64,000 nt of DNA from positions 1 through 64,000 of the forward strand of contig CALDYY010000067.1 in NCBI GenBank assembly GCA_937944245.1. Reading direction: 5' to 3'. Positions 55,134 to 64,000 of the stretch are shown piece after piece; the stretch's first letter is position 1; the number at the start of each line of letters is the position of its first letter. Under the pieces are notes generated by a model. That model made no database searches. It was not told the DNA's origin and was given only the letters and a program-made list of their open reading frames with translations. A program made the position numbers and the translations under genes. Source of the DNA: an uncultured Saprospiraceae bacterium. GTDB taxonomy: Bacteria > Bacteroidota > Bacteroidia > Chitinophagales > Saprospiraceae.

Positions 55134-56495
55134 ATGAAACCGTCTATACCAAAAGGAACGCGCGATTTTACGCCGGAGCAGGTCATTAGGAGGAACTATA
55201 TTTTTGACACCATCAAGCAGGTATTTATCAAATATGGCTATCAGCCGATTGAAACGCCAGTGATGGAAAATTTGGCGACCCTCACGGGGAAATATGGGGA
55301 GGAAGGCGATAAATTGCTGTTTAAAGTGCTGAACAATGGCGACTTTCTGGCAAAGGCAGATGAAGCAGCACTAGCGGCAAAGGATTCAAGTGGGTTGATT
55401 CCTTCGATTGCCAAGCGAGGCTTGCGCTATGATTTGACCGTGCCTTTTGCTCGATTCGTGGTGATGAACCAAAATGAGATTGCTTTTCCGTTTAAACGCT
55501 ATCAGATTCAACCCGTTTGGCGAGCGGATCGTCCGCAAAAAGGTCGCTATCAGGAATTTTATCAGTGCGATGTGGATGTCGTTGGCTCGGATTCGTTGGT
55601 TTATGAAGCAGAGTTGATTCAAATTTACGATGAAGTGTTTACTCAATTGGGTATTGCCGTAGAGATAAAACTCAACAACCGCAAGGTATTGAACGGACTT
55701 GCAGAGGCAGCAGGTATCCCCAACCAGTTCATGGATATGACCATTGCCATAGATAAGTTGGATAAAATTGGAATGGAAGGGGTGCGCAAGGAAATGCTGG
55801 AAAAAGGCATTCCTGAAACAGCTATGGCTATCATTGAAAAGGTATTGAATATCAAGACTATCGCTGAGTTGAAACCACTATTTGCGCAAAGCGAAACGGG
55901 ACTAAAAGGCGTAGCGGAATTGACGACTATTCTCGATTTCTTGGAAGGACAACCCTTGCAAAATAATATTTCGTTTGACATCACTTTAGCTAGAGGCTTG
56001 AATTACTACACAGGTTGTATTTTCGAGGTGAAAGCCAGCGCCACCCACTATCCAAAATTGCGTATGGGCAGCATTGGCGGTGGTGGGAGATACGCGGACT
56101 TGACCAGTGTGTTTGGGCTAAATAACGTTTCTGGTGTTGGTATTTCCTTTGGTGCGGAGCGTATTTATGATGTGATGGAAGAGTTGCAACTTTTCGCAAC
56201 TTCGATGGCGCAAAGTTTGCAGGTGCTATTGATGGCACTGGACGAAACAGCGTTGAAGTATGCCTTTCAAAAGTTAGGTCAGTTGCGCAAAGCCAATATC
56301 AATGCAGACCTTTATCCCGAACCCACCAAAATGAAAAAGCAAATGAAATATGCCAATGCACGCCAAGTACCTTATGTGCTGCTCATCGGGAGTGAAGAAA
56401 TGAATACGGGTTTGCTGTCGCTCAAAAACATGGAAAGTGGCGAGCAGCAAAAATTAAGCATAGAAGATATTGTACAAAAATTGAGTATGCCATAA
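55134..56495 (+). CDS. hisS: Histidyl-tRNA synthetase
   Basis: 453 aa. Class II motifs: motif 1 in FDTIKQVFIKYGYQPIETPVME, motif 2 WRADRPQKGRYQEFYQCDVD, the histidine-A signature LARGLNYYTGCIFEV and motif 3 GVGISFGAERI, followed by an anticodon-binding domain (QVLLMALDETALKYAFQ). ATG 55134 is preferred to the adjoining TTG 55131. An unusual GGAGGAG Shine-Dalgarno-like sequence stands 11 bp before the ATG; strong SD sites are rare in this phylum. Confidence 0.96.
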   Translation: MKPSIPKGTRDFTPEQVIRRNYIFDTIKQVFIKYGYQPIETPVMENLATLTGKYGEEGDKLLFKVLNNGDFLAKADEAALAAKDSSGLIPSIAKRGLRYDLTVPFARFVVMNQNEIAFPFKRYQIQPVWRADRPQKGRYQEFYQCDVDVVGSDSLVYEAELIQIYDEVFTQLGIAVEIKLNNRKVLNGLAEAAGIPNQFMDMTIAIDKLDKIGMEGVRKEMLEKGIPETAMAIIEKVLNIKTIAELKPLFAQSETGLKGVAELTTILDFLEGQPLQNNISFDITLARGLNYYTGCIFEVKASATHYPKLRMGSIGGGGRYADLTSVFGLNNVSGVGISFGAERIYDVMEELQLFATSMAQSLQVLLMALDETALKYAFQKLGQLRKANINADLYPEPTKMKKQMKYANARQVPYVLLIGSEEMNTGLLSLKNMESGEQQKLSIEDIVQKLSMP

Positions 56496-56596
56496 AATTA
56501 AGTTTGATGACGAATAGAGAACCATGAGTTAAATGTTTCATAGTGAATGAGTTGTGAGAGTAGATAAATGCTTTAATTACTAAAAATCATTTCAAG

Positions 56597-58027
56597 TTGA
56601 AAACCTATACTTCTTTATCGCAGATTCAAGCTGACTTACAAGCGAAGCAAATCACCTTGCCTGATTTGATAGCACATTATTTAGAAAAAATAGAAAAGAC
56701 TAAACATCTCAATATCTACATTGAAGTCTTTGCGGAAGAAGCCTTAGCAAGAGCCAAAGCATTACAACAAAAGCCTGAAAATGAGCGAGGTAAATTGTTT
56801 GGTATGGTGCTAGGCATCAAAGATGTGCTTTGCTATGCAGGTCATGCGGTAACGGCATCCTCAAAGATATTGGAGGGTTTCGTTTCGCCCTATTCTGCCA
56901 CAGCGATTGAGCGATTGTTGGCGGAAGATGCTATCATTATTGGCAGAACTAACTGTGATGAATTTGCAATGGGGTCAACGAATGAAAGTTCGTACTATGG
57001 CGTTACGCGCAATGCTGCTGACCCTGATAAAGTTCCCGGCGGCTCATCTGGAGCTTCGGCGGTAGCAGTGCAAGCGCATACTTGCTTGGCAGCATTGGGT
57101 TCTGATACAGGCGGTTCGGTGCGTCAGCCCGCAGCCTTATGTGGCGTGGTAGGCTTTAAGCCTTCCTATGGTAGAATTTCTCGCTACGGATTGATTGCTT
57201 ATGGTTCATCGTTTGACCAAATTGGTACGTTGAGCCATAGTGTGGAAGATGCTGCACTGTTGCTAGAAGTGATGGCAGGTGCAGATGAATTTGACAGCAC
57301 GGTCAGTCAACTGCCTGTTCCTGCTTACACATCGGCATTGAGTTTTGAGGGAAAAGCTAAAATTGCTTATTTTAAATCGGCATTAGGACATGAAAAAATG
57401 GATGCTGAAGTGAAATCACAAACTTTTCAATTCATCCAACAGCTTGAACAACAAGGACATGAAGTAACAGCGATTGATTTTGATTACTTGGATTACATCA
57501 TTCCTGCTTACTATGTTTTGACAACGGCGGAAGCCTCGTCCAATCTTTCTCGTTATGACGGTGTGCGCTATGGCTACCGCAGCCCCAACGCTACAAACCT
57601 TTATGAAACCTACACCAAAACACGCTCTGAAGGATTTGGCATAGAAGTACAACGACGCATTATGCTGGGCACATTTGTATTAAGTGCAGGTTATTACGAT
57701 GCTTACTACACTAAAGCACAACAAGTTAGACAACTCATTTGGCAACGCACAAAGTCCATTTTTGAAACCTACGATTTTATCCTTATGCCTGCTACGCCCA
57801 CGCCCGCATGGGAAATTGGCAAATTGAAAGATGACCCAGTAGAAATGTACCTATCCGATATTTTTACAGTGCACGCCAACATGGTAGGTATCCCAGCGAT
57901 TGCGCTGCCATTGGGCAACAACAAAGAAGGACTACCGATTGGGGTACAGTTGATGGCAAACCGCTTTGAAGAGGCTAAACTATTAGGTTTTTCGCAGGAA
58001 GTACATAGCAAAAAAAGTGCTGTATAA
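56597..58027 (+). CDS. gatA: Asp-tRNA(Asn)/Glu-tRNA(Gln) amidotransferase subunit A
   Basis: 476 aa, starting at TTG 56597 (no in-frame ATG before the conserved N-terminus). Amidase signature catalytic triad: Lys75 in GIKDVL, cis-Ser150 in PGGSSGAS and nucleophile Ser174 in DTGGSVRQPAA. It releases ammonia from glutamine for tRNA-bound Asp or Glu with GatB and GatC. gatB and gatC are not in the window. The last codons overlap the hairpin at 58015. Confidence 0.95.
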   Translation: MKTYTSLSQIQADLQAKQITLPDLIAHYLEKIEKTKHLNIYIEVFAEEALARAKALQQKPENERGKLFGMVLGIKDVLCYAGHAVTASSKILEGFVSPYSATAIERLLAEDAIIIGRTNCDEFAMGSTNESSYYGVTRNAADPDKVPGGSSGASAVAVQAHTCLAALGSDTGGSVRQPAALCGVVGFKPSYGRISRYGLIAYGSSFDQIGTLSHSVEDAALLLEVMAGADEFDSTVSQLPVPAYTSALSFEGKAKIAYFKSALGHEKMDAEVKSQTFQFIQQLEQQGHEVTAIDFDYLDYIIPAYYVLTTAEASSNLSRYDGVRYGYRSPNATNLYETYTKTRSEGFGIEVQRRIMLGTFVLSAGYYDAYYTKAQQVRQLIWQRTKSIFETYDFILMPATPTPAWEIGKLKDDPVEMYLSDIFTVHANMVGIPAIALPLGNNKEGLPIGVQLMANRFEEAKLLGFSQEVHSKKSAV

Positions 58028-58050
58028 AATAAATAAACTTTACAGCACTT
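58015..58050. terminator. Bidirectional hairpin overlapping the gatA stop
   Basis: AAGTGCTGTA/TACAGCACTT, perfect 10-bp arms, 16-nt loop containing the gatA stop codon. It lies between convergent gatA and the Usp gene. Confidence 0.6.
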
Positions 58051-58057
58051 GCTGCTT

Positions 58058-58909
58058 TTATATTCCTTCCTCTCTGTAAATCAATAAAGGCGTTTCCGTA
58101 TGCAGCACCATGTGTTTTGTTGCGCTTTTGCGAAACATTCTCTCAATTAAACCTCGATTAGGGGCGTGCATCACCAGTAAATCCATATCGTGTGTGTGCA
58201 AGAAATTTTCAAGATTTTCTGTGACATCATTTCCTGAACTTACATGGAACGTAATGTCCAAATCAGGTGCATTTTGTGCTAGAAAGCCGCTTAAATCTTC
58301 TAAAGAAAGATTGGTTTTCACACCTTTATCTACATGCAAAATGTGGTATTCGGGTTGGAATTTTTGCAATAATCGCATCACATTCCAAATATGAAAAGCA
58401 CTAGCCTCAGAAAAATCAGTGGCATAAAGCACCTTTTTCATTTCATGAAATACTACTTTTTCGGGAATGACCAATACGTGGCAAGGAGCGTTACCAATGA
58501 CATCTGTAGTAACACTACCAAAAAAACGCTCTAGCGCATTGTGGGTTTCTTTTGTTCCCATAATAATTAAATCTGCCTCCATTTCCTTAGCTACATTGCG
58601 GATGAGAATGGTCGGACCTCCGATTTCGATTTTTGTATTAGAAATGGGAACTTGTTTGAGTTTTTCCCCAACTTGTGCTAATCCGAAATTGATAAATGCT
58701 TGTATGGCTTCCTCGCTGGCAGCAATTTTGGTTTGTGTAATACTTGCCGACATCACGGGAATGTCAATACCTTCATATTCTGGATGCACTACATTAAGCA
58801 ACTGTATAGACGCATTATGCAAATCAGCAAATTGCAAAGCATAGCGAAACGCATTTTGAGCGGTTGGCGAAAAATCGGTTGGAAATAGAATTTTCTTGAT
58901 TTCTTTCAT
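58058..58909 (-). CDS. Tandem universal stress protein (UspA x2)
   Basis: 283 aa made of two Usp domains. The first runs ILFPTDFSPTAQNAFRYALQFA to ADLIIMGTKETHNALERFFGSVTTDVIGNAPCHVLVIP; it keeps the G-x2-G-x9-G-S/T nucleotide-binding pattern only in part. The second starts VLYATDFSEASAFHIW and ends MDLLVMHAPNRG, with a weaker ATP loop. Such proteins bind ATP or are constitutive stress factors. Monocistronic; 58910-59164 shows no gene or clear promoter. Confidence 0.9.
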   Translation of the reverse strand: MKEIKKILFPTDFSPTAQNAFRYALQFADLHNASIQLLNVVHPEYEGIDIPVMSASITQTKIAASEEAIQAFINFGLAQVGEKLKQVPISNTKIEIGGPTILIRNVAKEMEADLIIMGTKETHNALERFFGSVTTDVIGNAPCHVLVIPEKVVFHEMKKVLYATDFSEASAFHIWNVMRLLQKFQPEYHILHVDKGVKTNLSLEDLSGFLAQNAPDLDITFHVSSGNDVTENLENFLHTHDMDLLVMHAPNRGLIERMFRKSATKHMVLHTETPLLIYREEGI

Positions 58910-59164
58910 AGTTGGTTAGTTTTTTATTGCAATTTATGCGGAAGTTAAGGGGATTAAATTTACCAAAATCAAACAATTCACTGATTTTTGTCATTTAAGA
59001 TGTAGAATGTTAGAGGAACTTATGCTTTTTAGTAATTATTCTAGTGAAAAGTCTTTTATTTTGTAAAGCCTTCATCAAGTCATGTTTCATTTTGGACAGC
59101 AAATCGAAAAAACATCAATTTTTTGATTTTAAATAATTTATCCACTAATCAACTTTATTCATTC

Positions 59165-60607
59165 ATGAGAAAAATAGCCGTTATTTCGCTAATTGTTTTA
59201 GCCATTGCCTTTGTTGCTGCTTGCAAAAAGGGCATGGTAGAATCCAACAATGTCAAAGGACATCCCATTTTAACTACTGCCCAGCTCACTAGAGCAGAAG
59301 GTAATTACAGCAACTATTGCTCCAGTTGTCATGGAGTGCAAATGCAAGCCTTCGTTGACCGCACTTGGAAATATGGTCAAACTAAAGCAGACATCATTAA
59401 AGCCGTTAAATATGGCTATCCAGATGGGGGAATGCCTGCTTACGAGGAAACCTTTACCGATGAGGAAATTGAAGAGTTGGCGGTTTACATCGTCGAGGGG
59501 CTTAAAACAATGGATCGCTACGCGTTTCAAGATAAGCCCATCACAAGCGATACTTTTGTAACAGCTTCTGTTACCTTCCGATTGGATACCGTAGCAACAG
59601 GAATGCAAAGCCCTTGGGGTATGACTTTTTTGCCGAATGGCGACTTGTTGGTAACAGAGAAGTTTGGTACACTTTTTCGAGTAAAACCAAATGGTGAGAA
59701 AACTGCTATTAAGGGTACGCCAGAAGTTAATTCCGAAGGTCAGGGTGGTTTGTTAGACATAGAATTACATCCTAAATTTACAGAAAACAATGTGATTTAT
59801 CTTTCTTACTCAAAGATAAATAATGAAGATAAATCATTGGCAACCACAGCCATCATGCGTGCTAAATTGGATGGCGATAACTTAACAGAACAAAAAGATA
59901 TTTTTGTAGCCTTACCTTATTTCAAAACACGCCACCACTACGGAAGTCGCTTAGAATTTGACCGCGAGGGCTATTTGTTTTTCTCGGTAGGCGATAGGGG
60001 TCGTCAGGATGAAAACCCGCAAAATTTAGGTAGCCACTGTGGTAAAATTCACCGTATCAACGATGATGGTACTATTCCAACAGATAATCCATTCGTGAAT
60101 ACACCTGGTGCGATGCCGTCTATTTATTCTTATGGACACCGAAACCCACAAGGCGTAGCCATGAACCCTATGACTGGTGAAATGTGGGCGCATGAACACG
60201 GGCCACGTGGAGGCGATGAATTAAATCGCATCAAAAAAGGAGCAAACTATGGCTGGCCTGTTATTTCTTACGGTATTAATTATAATGGCACCACCTTCAC
60301 TAATATCACAGAAAAGGAAGGAATGGAACAACCGATTACTTACTGGGTGCCTTCCATTGCGCCTTGCGGTATGACTTTTGCAACAACCAATCGCTATGGT
60401 AAATGGGAAAATAATATATTACTAGGCTCTTTGCGCTACAAGTATTTGAATTTGTGTCGTTTAGACAATGAAAAAGTAAGTAGTCAAGAATTGCTTTTAC
60501 AAAATATTGGTCGCATGAGAAGTGTAGAAGTTAGTCCAGATGGATACATCTACGTTTCTGTTGAAAATCCTGGAATAGTATATCGTTTACTTCCACTGGA
60601 AGGATAA
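59165..60607 (+). CDS. Cytochrome c-PQQ-dependent sugar dehydrogenase lipoprotein
   Basis: About 480 aa. A lipoprotein signal MRKIAVISLIVLAIAFVAAC (lipid Cys20) is followed by a class I cytochrome c domain: CSSCHG (Cys52-x-x-Cys55-His56) with a Met ligand in DGGMPAYEE. Then comes a six-bladed PQQ dehydrogenase (soluble GDH/Asd/YliI type): LPNGDLLVTEKFGTLFRV, HHYGSRLEFDREGYLFFSVGDRG, AHEHGPRGGDELNRIKKGANYGWP. Electrons from an aldose would pass from PQQ to the tethered haem. PQQ synthesis genes are not in the window. Confidence 0.9.
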   Translation: MRKIAVISLIVLAIAFVAACKKGMVESNNVKGHPILTTAQLTRAEGNYSNYCSSCHGVQMQAFVDRTWKYGQTKADIIKAVKYGYPDGGMPAYEETFTDEEIEELAVYIVEGLKTMDRYAFQDKPITSDTFVTASVTFRLDTVATGMQSPWGMTFLPNGDLLVTEKFGTLFRVKPNGEKTAIKGTPEVNSEGQGGLLDIELHPKFTENNVIYLSYSKINNEDKSLATTAIMRAKLDGDNLTEQKDIFVALPYFKTRHHYGSRLEFDREGYLFFSVGDRGRQDENPQNLGSHCGKIHRINDDGTIPTDNPFVNTPGAMPSIYSYGHRNPQGVAMNPMTGEMWAHEHGPRGGDELNRIKKGANYGWPVISYGINYNGTTFTNITEKEGMEQPITYWVPSIAPCGMTFATTNRYGKWENNILLGSLRYKYLNLCRLDNEKVSSQELLLQNIGRMRSVEVSPDGYIYVSVENPGIVYRLLPLEG

Positions 60608-60639
60608 GAATAACGGTATTACACTTTAACAGGTGTCTA

Positions 60640-60682
60640 AGAGTCTAAATTTTTGATTAACAAGGATTTAGGCTCTTTTATT
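60640..60682 (+). terminator. Terminator after the PQQ dehydrogenase gene
   Basis: AGAGTCTAAAT/ATTTAGGCTCT stem (one G-T pair), then TTTATTTA. Confidence 0.75.
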
Positions 60683-60786
60683 TAATGTTTTGATTATTGT
60701 TGATTTAGAAATTAAAAATTTAAACAAGTTCTTAACATTAATTTTTAGCTACTCAAAACTAAATATTCATTTTATTCAAACGAAGA

Positions 60787-60823
60787 TTTGGAAATAATTT
60801 TTATTCATCGTAATATTGCAATG
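60787..60823 (+). promoter_or_regulatory. Promoter-operator of the arsR2-arsM-acr3 operon
   Basis: TTTG (60787), 20 bp, TAATATTG (60811), with the palindrome CATCG-TAATATTG-CAATG laid over the -7 box (60806-60823). The sequence class differs from the TTCG/CGAA operators of the first arsenic locus in its outer half-sites. Confidence 0.65.
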
Positions 60824-60837
60824 TAATTAATTAACAA

Positions 60838-61188
60838 ATGGGAGTTACTAGGACAGATTTATTTTCGGAGGCTCAAAATGAGATAGCATCGGTAGCTAAG
60901 GCTCTTGCGCACCCTGCAAGAATAGCGATTATTCAGTATTTGCTCAAAACAAATTCTTGTATCAATGGCGATTTAGTGCAGGAGTTGGGTCTGGCACAGG
61001 CGACGATTAGCCAACATTTGAGGGAACTAAAAGAAATTGGCATCATTCAGGGAACGATTGAGGGCGTGAGGGTAAATTATTGCATTTGCCCCGAAAAATG
61101 GCTAAGTATCCAACAACAATTCAATCAACTCTTTGGGCAGTACACTCTAGTTAGTAGTGCCTGTGGCGACGACGATAGTTGTTGTTAA
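60838..61188 (+). CDS. arsR: ArsR-family As(III) repressor, second copy
   Basis: 116 aa. Winged helix AQATISQHLRELKEIGIIQG. Cysteines at 41 (NSCINGD), 82 and 84 (YCICPEK), 109, and a terminal Cys115-Cys116 (GDDDSCC). The CxC and the terminal pair are likely metalloid ligands. It is only 50 bp upstream of arsM on the same strand. The DNA-contact helix resembles the first ArsR but the half-site of its operator differs, so the two may be independent. Confidence 0.9.
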   Translation: MGVTRTDLFSEAQNEIASVAKALAHPARIAIIQYLLKTNSCINGDLVQELGLAQATISQHLRELKEIGIIQGTIEGVRVNYCICPEKWLSIQQQFNQLFGQYTLVSSACGDDDSCC

Positions 61189-61218
61189 TCAATAGAAAAC
61201 AATTTTTTTTATTTTAAT

Positions 61219-61236
61219 CATCGTAAAATAGCAATA
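61219..61236 (+). promoter_or_regulatory. Second operator-like site before arsM
   Basis: CATCGTAAAATAGCAATA repeats the CATCGTAA...GCAAT pattern of the arsR2 operator and ends 3 bp before the arsM ATG, overlapping its ribosome-binding region. Confidence 0.5.
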
Positions 61237-61238
61237 TT

Positions 61239-62132
61239 ATGAACATAAGAACAGAGCAAGAGTTAAAAGACATTGTTAGAGAAAAATATGACCAGATTGC
61301 CCATCAAGGGAAAGCAGAAAATGCATCGTCTTGCTGTGGTGCAACTACGTCCTCGAAGGAGGTTTATAACATTATGATGGACGATTATAGCACTTTGGAG
61401 GGATACGCTGAAGATGCGGATTTAGGTTTAGGTTGTGGCTTACCTACCCAATTTGCCAAGATTGCAAAGGGCGATACGGTTATTGACTTGGGGTCTGGAG
61501 CAGGTAATGACTGCTTTGTAGCACGTCATGAGGTAGGTGCTGAGGGAAAGGTCATTGGTATTGATTTCACGCCATCCATGATTAAAAAAGCTAGAGAAAA
61601 TGCAGAAAAAATGGGGTATAATAATGTCGAGTTCAGAGAAGGCGATATTGAAAATATGCCCGTAAGCGACAACGTGGCAGATGTGGTGGTAAGTAACTGC
61701 GTGCTAAATTTGTTGCCGAATAAAGACCGAATCTTCAAAGAAATTCATCGCGTGTTGAAGCCAGGCGGTCACTTTAGCATCTCTGATGTGGTACTTGTGG
61801 GTGAATTGCCTGAAACGTTGCGCCAAGATGCGGAAATGTATGCAGGCTGTGTGGCAGGTGCTATTCAAAAAACGGAATACTTACGGCTTATTCAAGAAGC
61901 GGGATTTGTGAATGTGGAAGTACAAAAGGAAAAAGTCATCGTTTTGCCTGATGATATTTTGGAGCGTTACCTTTCTTCAGCGGAAATAAACGCATTTAAA
62001 AATAGCCAAATGGGGATTTTTAGCATTACAGTTTTTGCAGAAAAAGCAGGAGCAAAAGGCACTAAGCCAAAGCTAAAAATTTCTGAATTATCTCTATTAA
62101 ATAACTGTGGAAGTGGCTCGAATTGCTGTTAA
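61239..62132 (+). CDS. arsM: Arsenite S-adenosylmethionine methyltransferase
   Basis: 297 aa. SAM site VIDLGSGAGND (81-91). The four conserved ArsM cysteines are visible: Cys32/33 in ASSCCG, Cys66 in GLGCGLPT, Cys154 in SNCVLNL and Cys204 in YAGCVAGA. It methylates As(III) stepwise to methylarsenite and dimethylated species. The C-terminus adds GSGSNCC, a vicinal Cys pair. It is between arsR2 and acr3, consistent with joint induction. Confidence 0.95.
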   Translation: MNIRTEQELKDIVREKYDQIAHQGKAENASSCCGATTSSKEVYNIMMDDYSTLEGYAEDADLGLGCGLPTQFAKIAKGDTVIDLGSGAGNDCFVARHEVGAEGKVIGIDFTPSMIKKARENAEKMGYNNVEFREGDIENMPVSDNVADVVVSNCVLNLLPNKDRIFKEIHRVLKPGGHFSISDVVLVGELPETLRQDAEMYAGCVAGAIQKTEYLRLIQEAGFVNVEVQKEKVIVLPDDILERYLSSAEINAFKNSQMGIFSITVFAEKAGAKGTKPKLKISELSLLNNCGSGSNCC

Positions 62133-62181
62133 TTTCGTGTAGTGCTTCCTTTTTATCTATCATTTTTTCATCAACATTATT

Positions 62182-63243
62182 ATGAGTCAAACAACAAAAA
62201 AACTCAGTTTTCTTGATCAATATTTAACCTTGTGGATATTTCTAGCGATGGCACTAGGAATAGCCATAGGGTATTTTATACCTTCAAGTGCCGATTTTAT
62301 CAATAGTTTCAGCAAGGGTTCGACTAATATTCCCATCGCTATCGGATTGATTTTAATGATGTATCCACCATTAGCAAAGGTTGATTATAAATTGTTGCCC
62401 CGAGTATTTAGAGATGTGAAAGTGCTTTCCATTTCTTTGCTTTTGAATTGGGTGATTGGTCCTTTACTCATGTTTGCTTTAGCACTTATTTTTCTGCGCG
62501 ACTATCCAGAATACATGGTTGGCTTAATTTTGATTGGTCTAGCAAGATGTATCGCTATGGTGTTGGTGTGGAATGACTTGGCAGAGGGTAGTAGCGAGTA
62601 CGGTGCTGGATTGGTGGCACTCAACAGTATTTTCCAAGTGTTTGCTTATAGTTTTTATGCTTGGTTGTTTATCACTAAATTGCCGCCGTTGTTCGGTTTT
62701 GAAGGTGCTATTGTAGATATTTCGATTGCGACTATTGCGGAAAGTGTAGCTATTTATTTGGGTATTCCATTTTTGGCAGGAATGTTGAGCCGATTTATTT
62801 TAGTAGCTATCAAAGGGGAAACTTGGTATAAAACTAAATTTTTACCGCTTATTTCACCCATTACCCTAGTGGCACTACTCTTTACGATTGTGGTGATGTT
62901 CTCCCTAAAAGGTGAACTTATTGTTGAAATTCCACTGGATGTATTGCGCATTGCTGTGCCATTGCTTATTTACTTTGCAATAATGTTCTTAATTGGATTC
63001 TTCATCACCAAAGCCACTGGTGCTACCTATGATAAAAATGCAGCCATTGCATTCACCGCTGCTGGAAATAATTTTGAACTAGCGATTGCTGTGGCGATTG
63101 CCATTTTTGGATTAAACTCTGGTCAAGCCTTTGTTGGTGTAATCGGACCGCTCGTGGAAGTGCCGGCGTTGATTATTTTAGTTCGGGTTGCTTTCTGGTT
63201 AAGGAAAAAATATTATAATACTCCATTGACTGTACCTAATTGA
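62182..63243 (+). CDS. acr3: ACR3-family arsenite efflux permease
   Basis: 353 aa, ten hydrophobic segments. The essential cysteine in transmembrane segment 4 is Cys123 in [18 protein letters not shown], and the conserved Glu326 is in [10 protein letters not shown]. It exports As(OH)3 (H+-coupled). It starts 49 bp after arsM. Arsenite carriers of the ArsB type are not seen. Confidence 0.96.
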   Translation: MSQTTKKLSFLDQYLTLWIFLAMALGIAIGYFIPSSADFINSFSKGSTNIPIAIGLILMMYPPLAKVDYKLLPRVFRDVKVLSISLLLNWVIGPLLMFALALIFLRDYPEYMVGLILIGLARCIAMVLVWNDLAEGSSEYGAGLVALNSIFQVFAYSFYAWLFITKLPPLFGFEGAIVDISIATIAESVAIYLGIPFLAGMLSRFILVAIKGETWYKTKFLPLISPITLVALLFTIVVMFSLKGELIVEIPLDVLRIAVPLLIYFAIMFLIGFFITKATGATYDKNAAIAFTAAGNNFELAIAVAIAIFGLNSGQAFVGVIGPLVEVPALIILVRVAFWLRKKYYNTPLTVPN

Positions 63244-63316
63244 TGATTATTTTTTGAGTGTGGGGAAATTAACAATAATGTTATTAATATAGTTAGTAAA
63301 AAGAAAATTTTTAATA

Positions 63317-63347
63317 CGCTCTAAGGTTATATTGTAGCTTTAGAGCG
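63317..63347. terminator. Hairpin between acr3 and murF
   Basis: CGCTCTAA/TTAGAGCG, 8-bp arms, 15-nt loop. The 3' arm sequence can also pair with ATGCGCTC at the end of murF, giving two alternative folds. Confidence 0.55.
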
Positions 63348-63378
63348 CATTGAAATTACAAAAATGCTATACTTTAAA

Positions 63379-64000
63379 CTAATGCGCTCCTATCTTTTCT
63401 TGTAATATTCTTTCTAGTTGGATGCCTCTGGAGCCTTTTATTAAAAAGGTAGTATTTTCAAATTGTTGTTGCTGAAACCATATTTTTAACTCCTCTACTT
63501 TTGAAAAATGCAAGTGAGTTCTATTTACTTTTTTAAATTCATTACCCACTAAAATAATTTGATTTAATGTGGCACGTTCTGCTTCTTTTAAGATTTCTCG
63601 ATGTTCACTTTCGCTGTACTCGCCTAGTTCTAACATATCTCCTAAAATAGCAATTTTATAATGTGCTTCATAATGTGAAAAATAGTTGAGTGCAGCACGC
63701 ATACTGGTAGGATTTGCGTTATAGGCATCAAGTATAAAAATATTACTTCCAATAGGTATAATTTGAGAGCGATTATTTTCTGGTACATATTGCTCAATAG
63801 CTGTTTTTATTTTTTGAGCAGGCACTTTAAAATACTGCCCTACAACGATAGCCGTCATTATATTATTAAAATTATAACGCCCCATCAAGTTACTTTCTGT
63901 AATGAATTTGTCTTCAAAATCGTTGGGGAATCTTGCTTTCACAAAAGGTGTTTCTGTTATCATTTCTACCTGATATAAAAAATGAGTGGCACTGCTAGGG
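63379..64000 (-). CDS. murF: Partial CDS: UDP-N-acetylmuramoyl-tripeptide-D-Ala-D-Ala ligase
   Basis: The C-terminal 207 codons run off the right edge; the frame stays open from 63963 to the window end. NLMGRYNFNNIMTAIVVGQYF is the Mur-ligase central-domain end, PENNRSQIIP and DAYNANPTSMRAAL the C-terminal domain, and ILGDMLELGEYSESEHREIL the family signature. It adds D-Ala-D-Ala to the peptidoglycan precursor. The apparent ATG at 63963 is internal. Confidence 0.93.
   Translation of the reverse strand, partial: PSSATHFLYQVEMITETPFVKARFPNDFEDKFITESNLMGRYNFNNIMTAIVVGQYFKVPAQKIKTAIEQYVPENNRSQIIPIGSNIFILDAYNANPTSMRAALNYFSHYEAHYKIAILGDMLELGEYSESEHREILKEAERATLNQIILVGNEFKKVNRTHLHFSKVEELKIWFQQQQFENTTFLIKGSRGIQLERILQEKIGAH

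Overview
The window is a chromosomal segment of a low-GC Bacteroidota bacterium. The left edge carries the end of a protein with a type IX secretion C-terminal domain, several promoters fit the Bacteroidota pattern TTTG-N18/20-TAnnTTTG, and the gene content (Prc and CtpA S41 proteases, the protein usually called 'asparagine synthetase B', TrkA/TrkH, HTH-tailed RecQ) is typical of the phylum. A Saprospiria-like or other environmental lineage is my guess. No rRNA, CRISPR array, transposase or prophage was seen. No stretch over 300 bp lacks a gene.

Layout: 1-13.3 kb holds envelope and housekeeping genes: RluA pseudouridine synthase, an ATP-grasp enzyme, UppS, BamA, a beta-lactamase-fold lipoprotein, a Prc-type protease and an M1 peptidase. 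13.4-17.9 kb is an arsenic operon: arsR, mini-thioredoxin, rhodanese, ArsP-type permease, DinB, ArsF-like lipoprotein, ArsG-like membrane protein and FmdE-like lipoprotein. 17.9-20 kb is a VWA/Bat-like membrane protein. 20.1-33.8 kb, minus strand, is the classical tRNA(Thr-Tyr-Gly-Thr)-tuf-tRNA(Trp)-secE-nusG-rplKAJL-rpoBC block. 34-43.7 kb holds hpf, xerC, secreted proteins, ctpA, an orphan LuxR-type response regulator and trkAH. 43.9-48.4 kb is mixed: Nfu, DinB, patatin and a XisH/XisI pair. 48.5-53.2 kb is an operon of EVE-McrB, RecQ and a degenerate arginase-fold protein. 53.3-60.6 kb holds Sua5/YrdC, FtcD, HisS, GatA, a tandem Usp and a cytochrome c-PQQ dehydrogenase lipoprotein. 60.8-63.2 kb is a second arsenic operon, arsR-arsM-acr3. 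The right edge is a partial murF.

The most interesting content is arsenic-related. One locus methylates arsenite (ArsM) and exports it (Acr3). The other, 47 kb away, looks specialised for organic arsenicals (ArsP, ArsF, ArsG) and contains parts of a thiol electron relay from cytoplasm to periplasm: a CPKC mini-thioredoxin, a CcdA/DsbD-like membrane protein and a CxxC lipoprotein. Its ArsR-like palindromes are built around promoter -7 boxes. Three proteins from the two loci end in a vicinal Cys-Cys. The second candidate system is the EVE-McrB gene, which has no McrC partner and is translationally coupled to RecQ.
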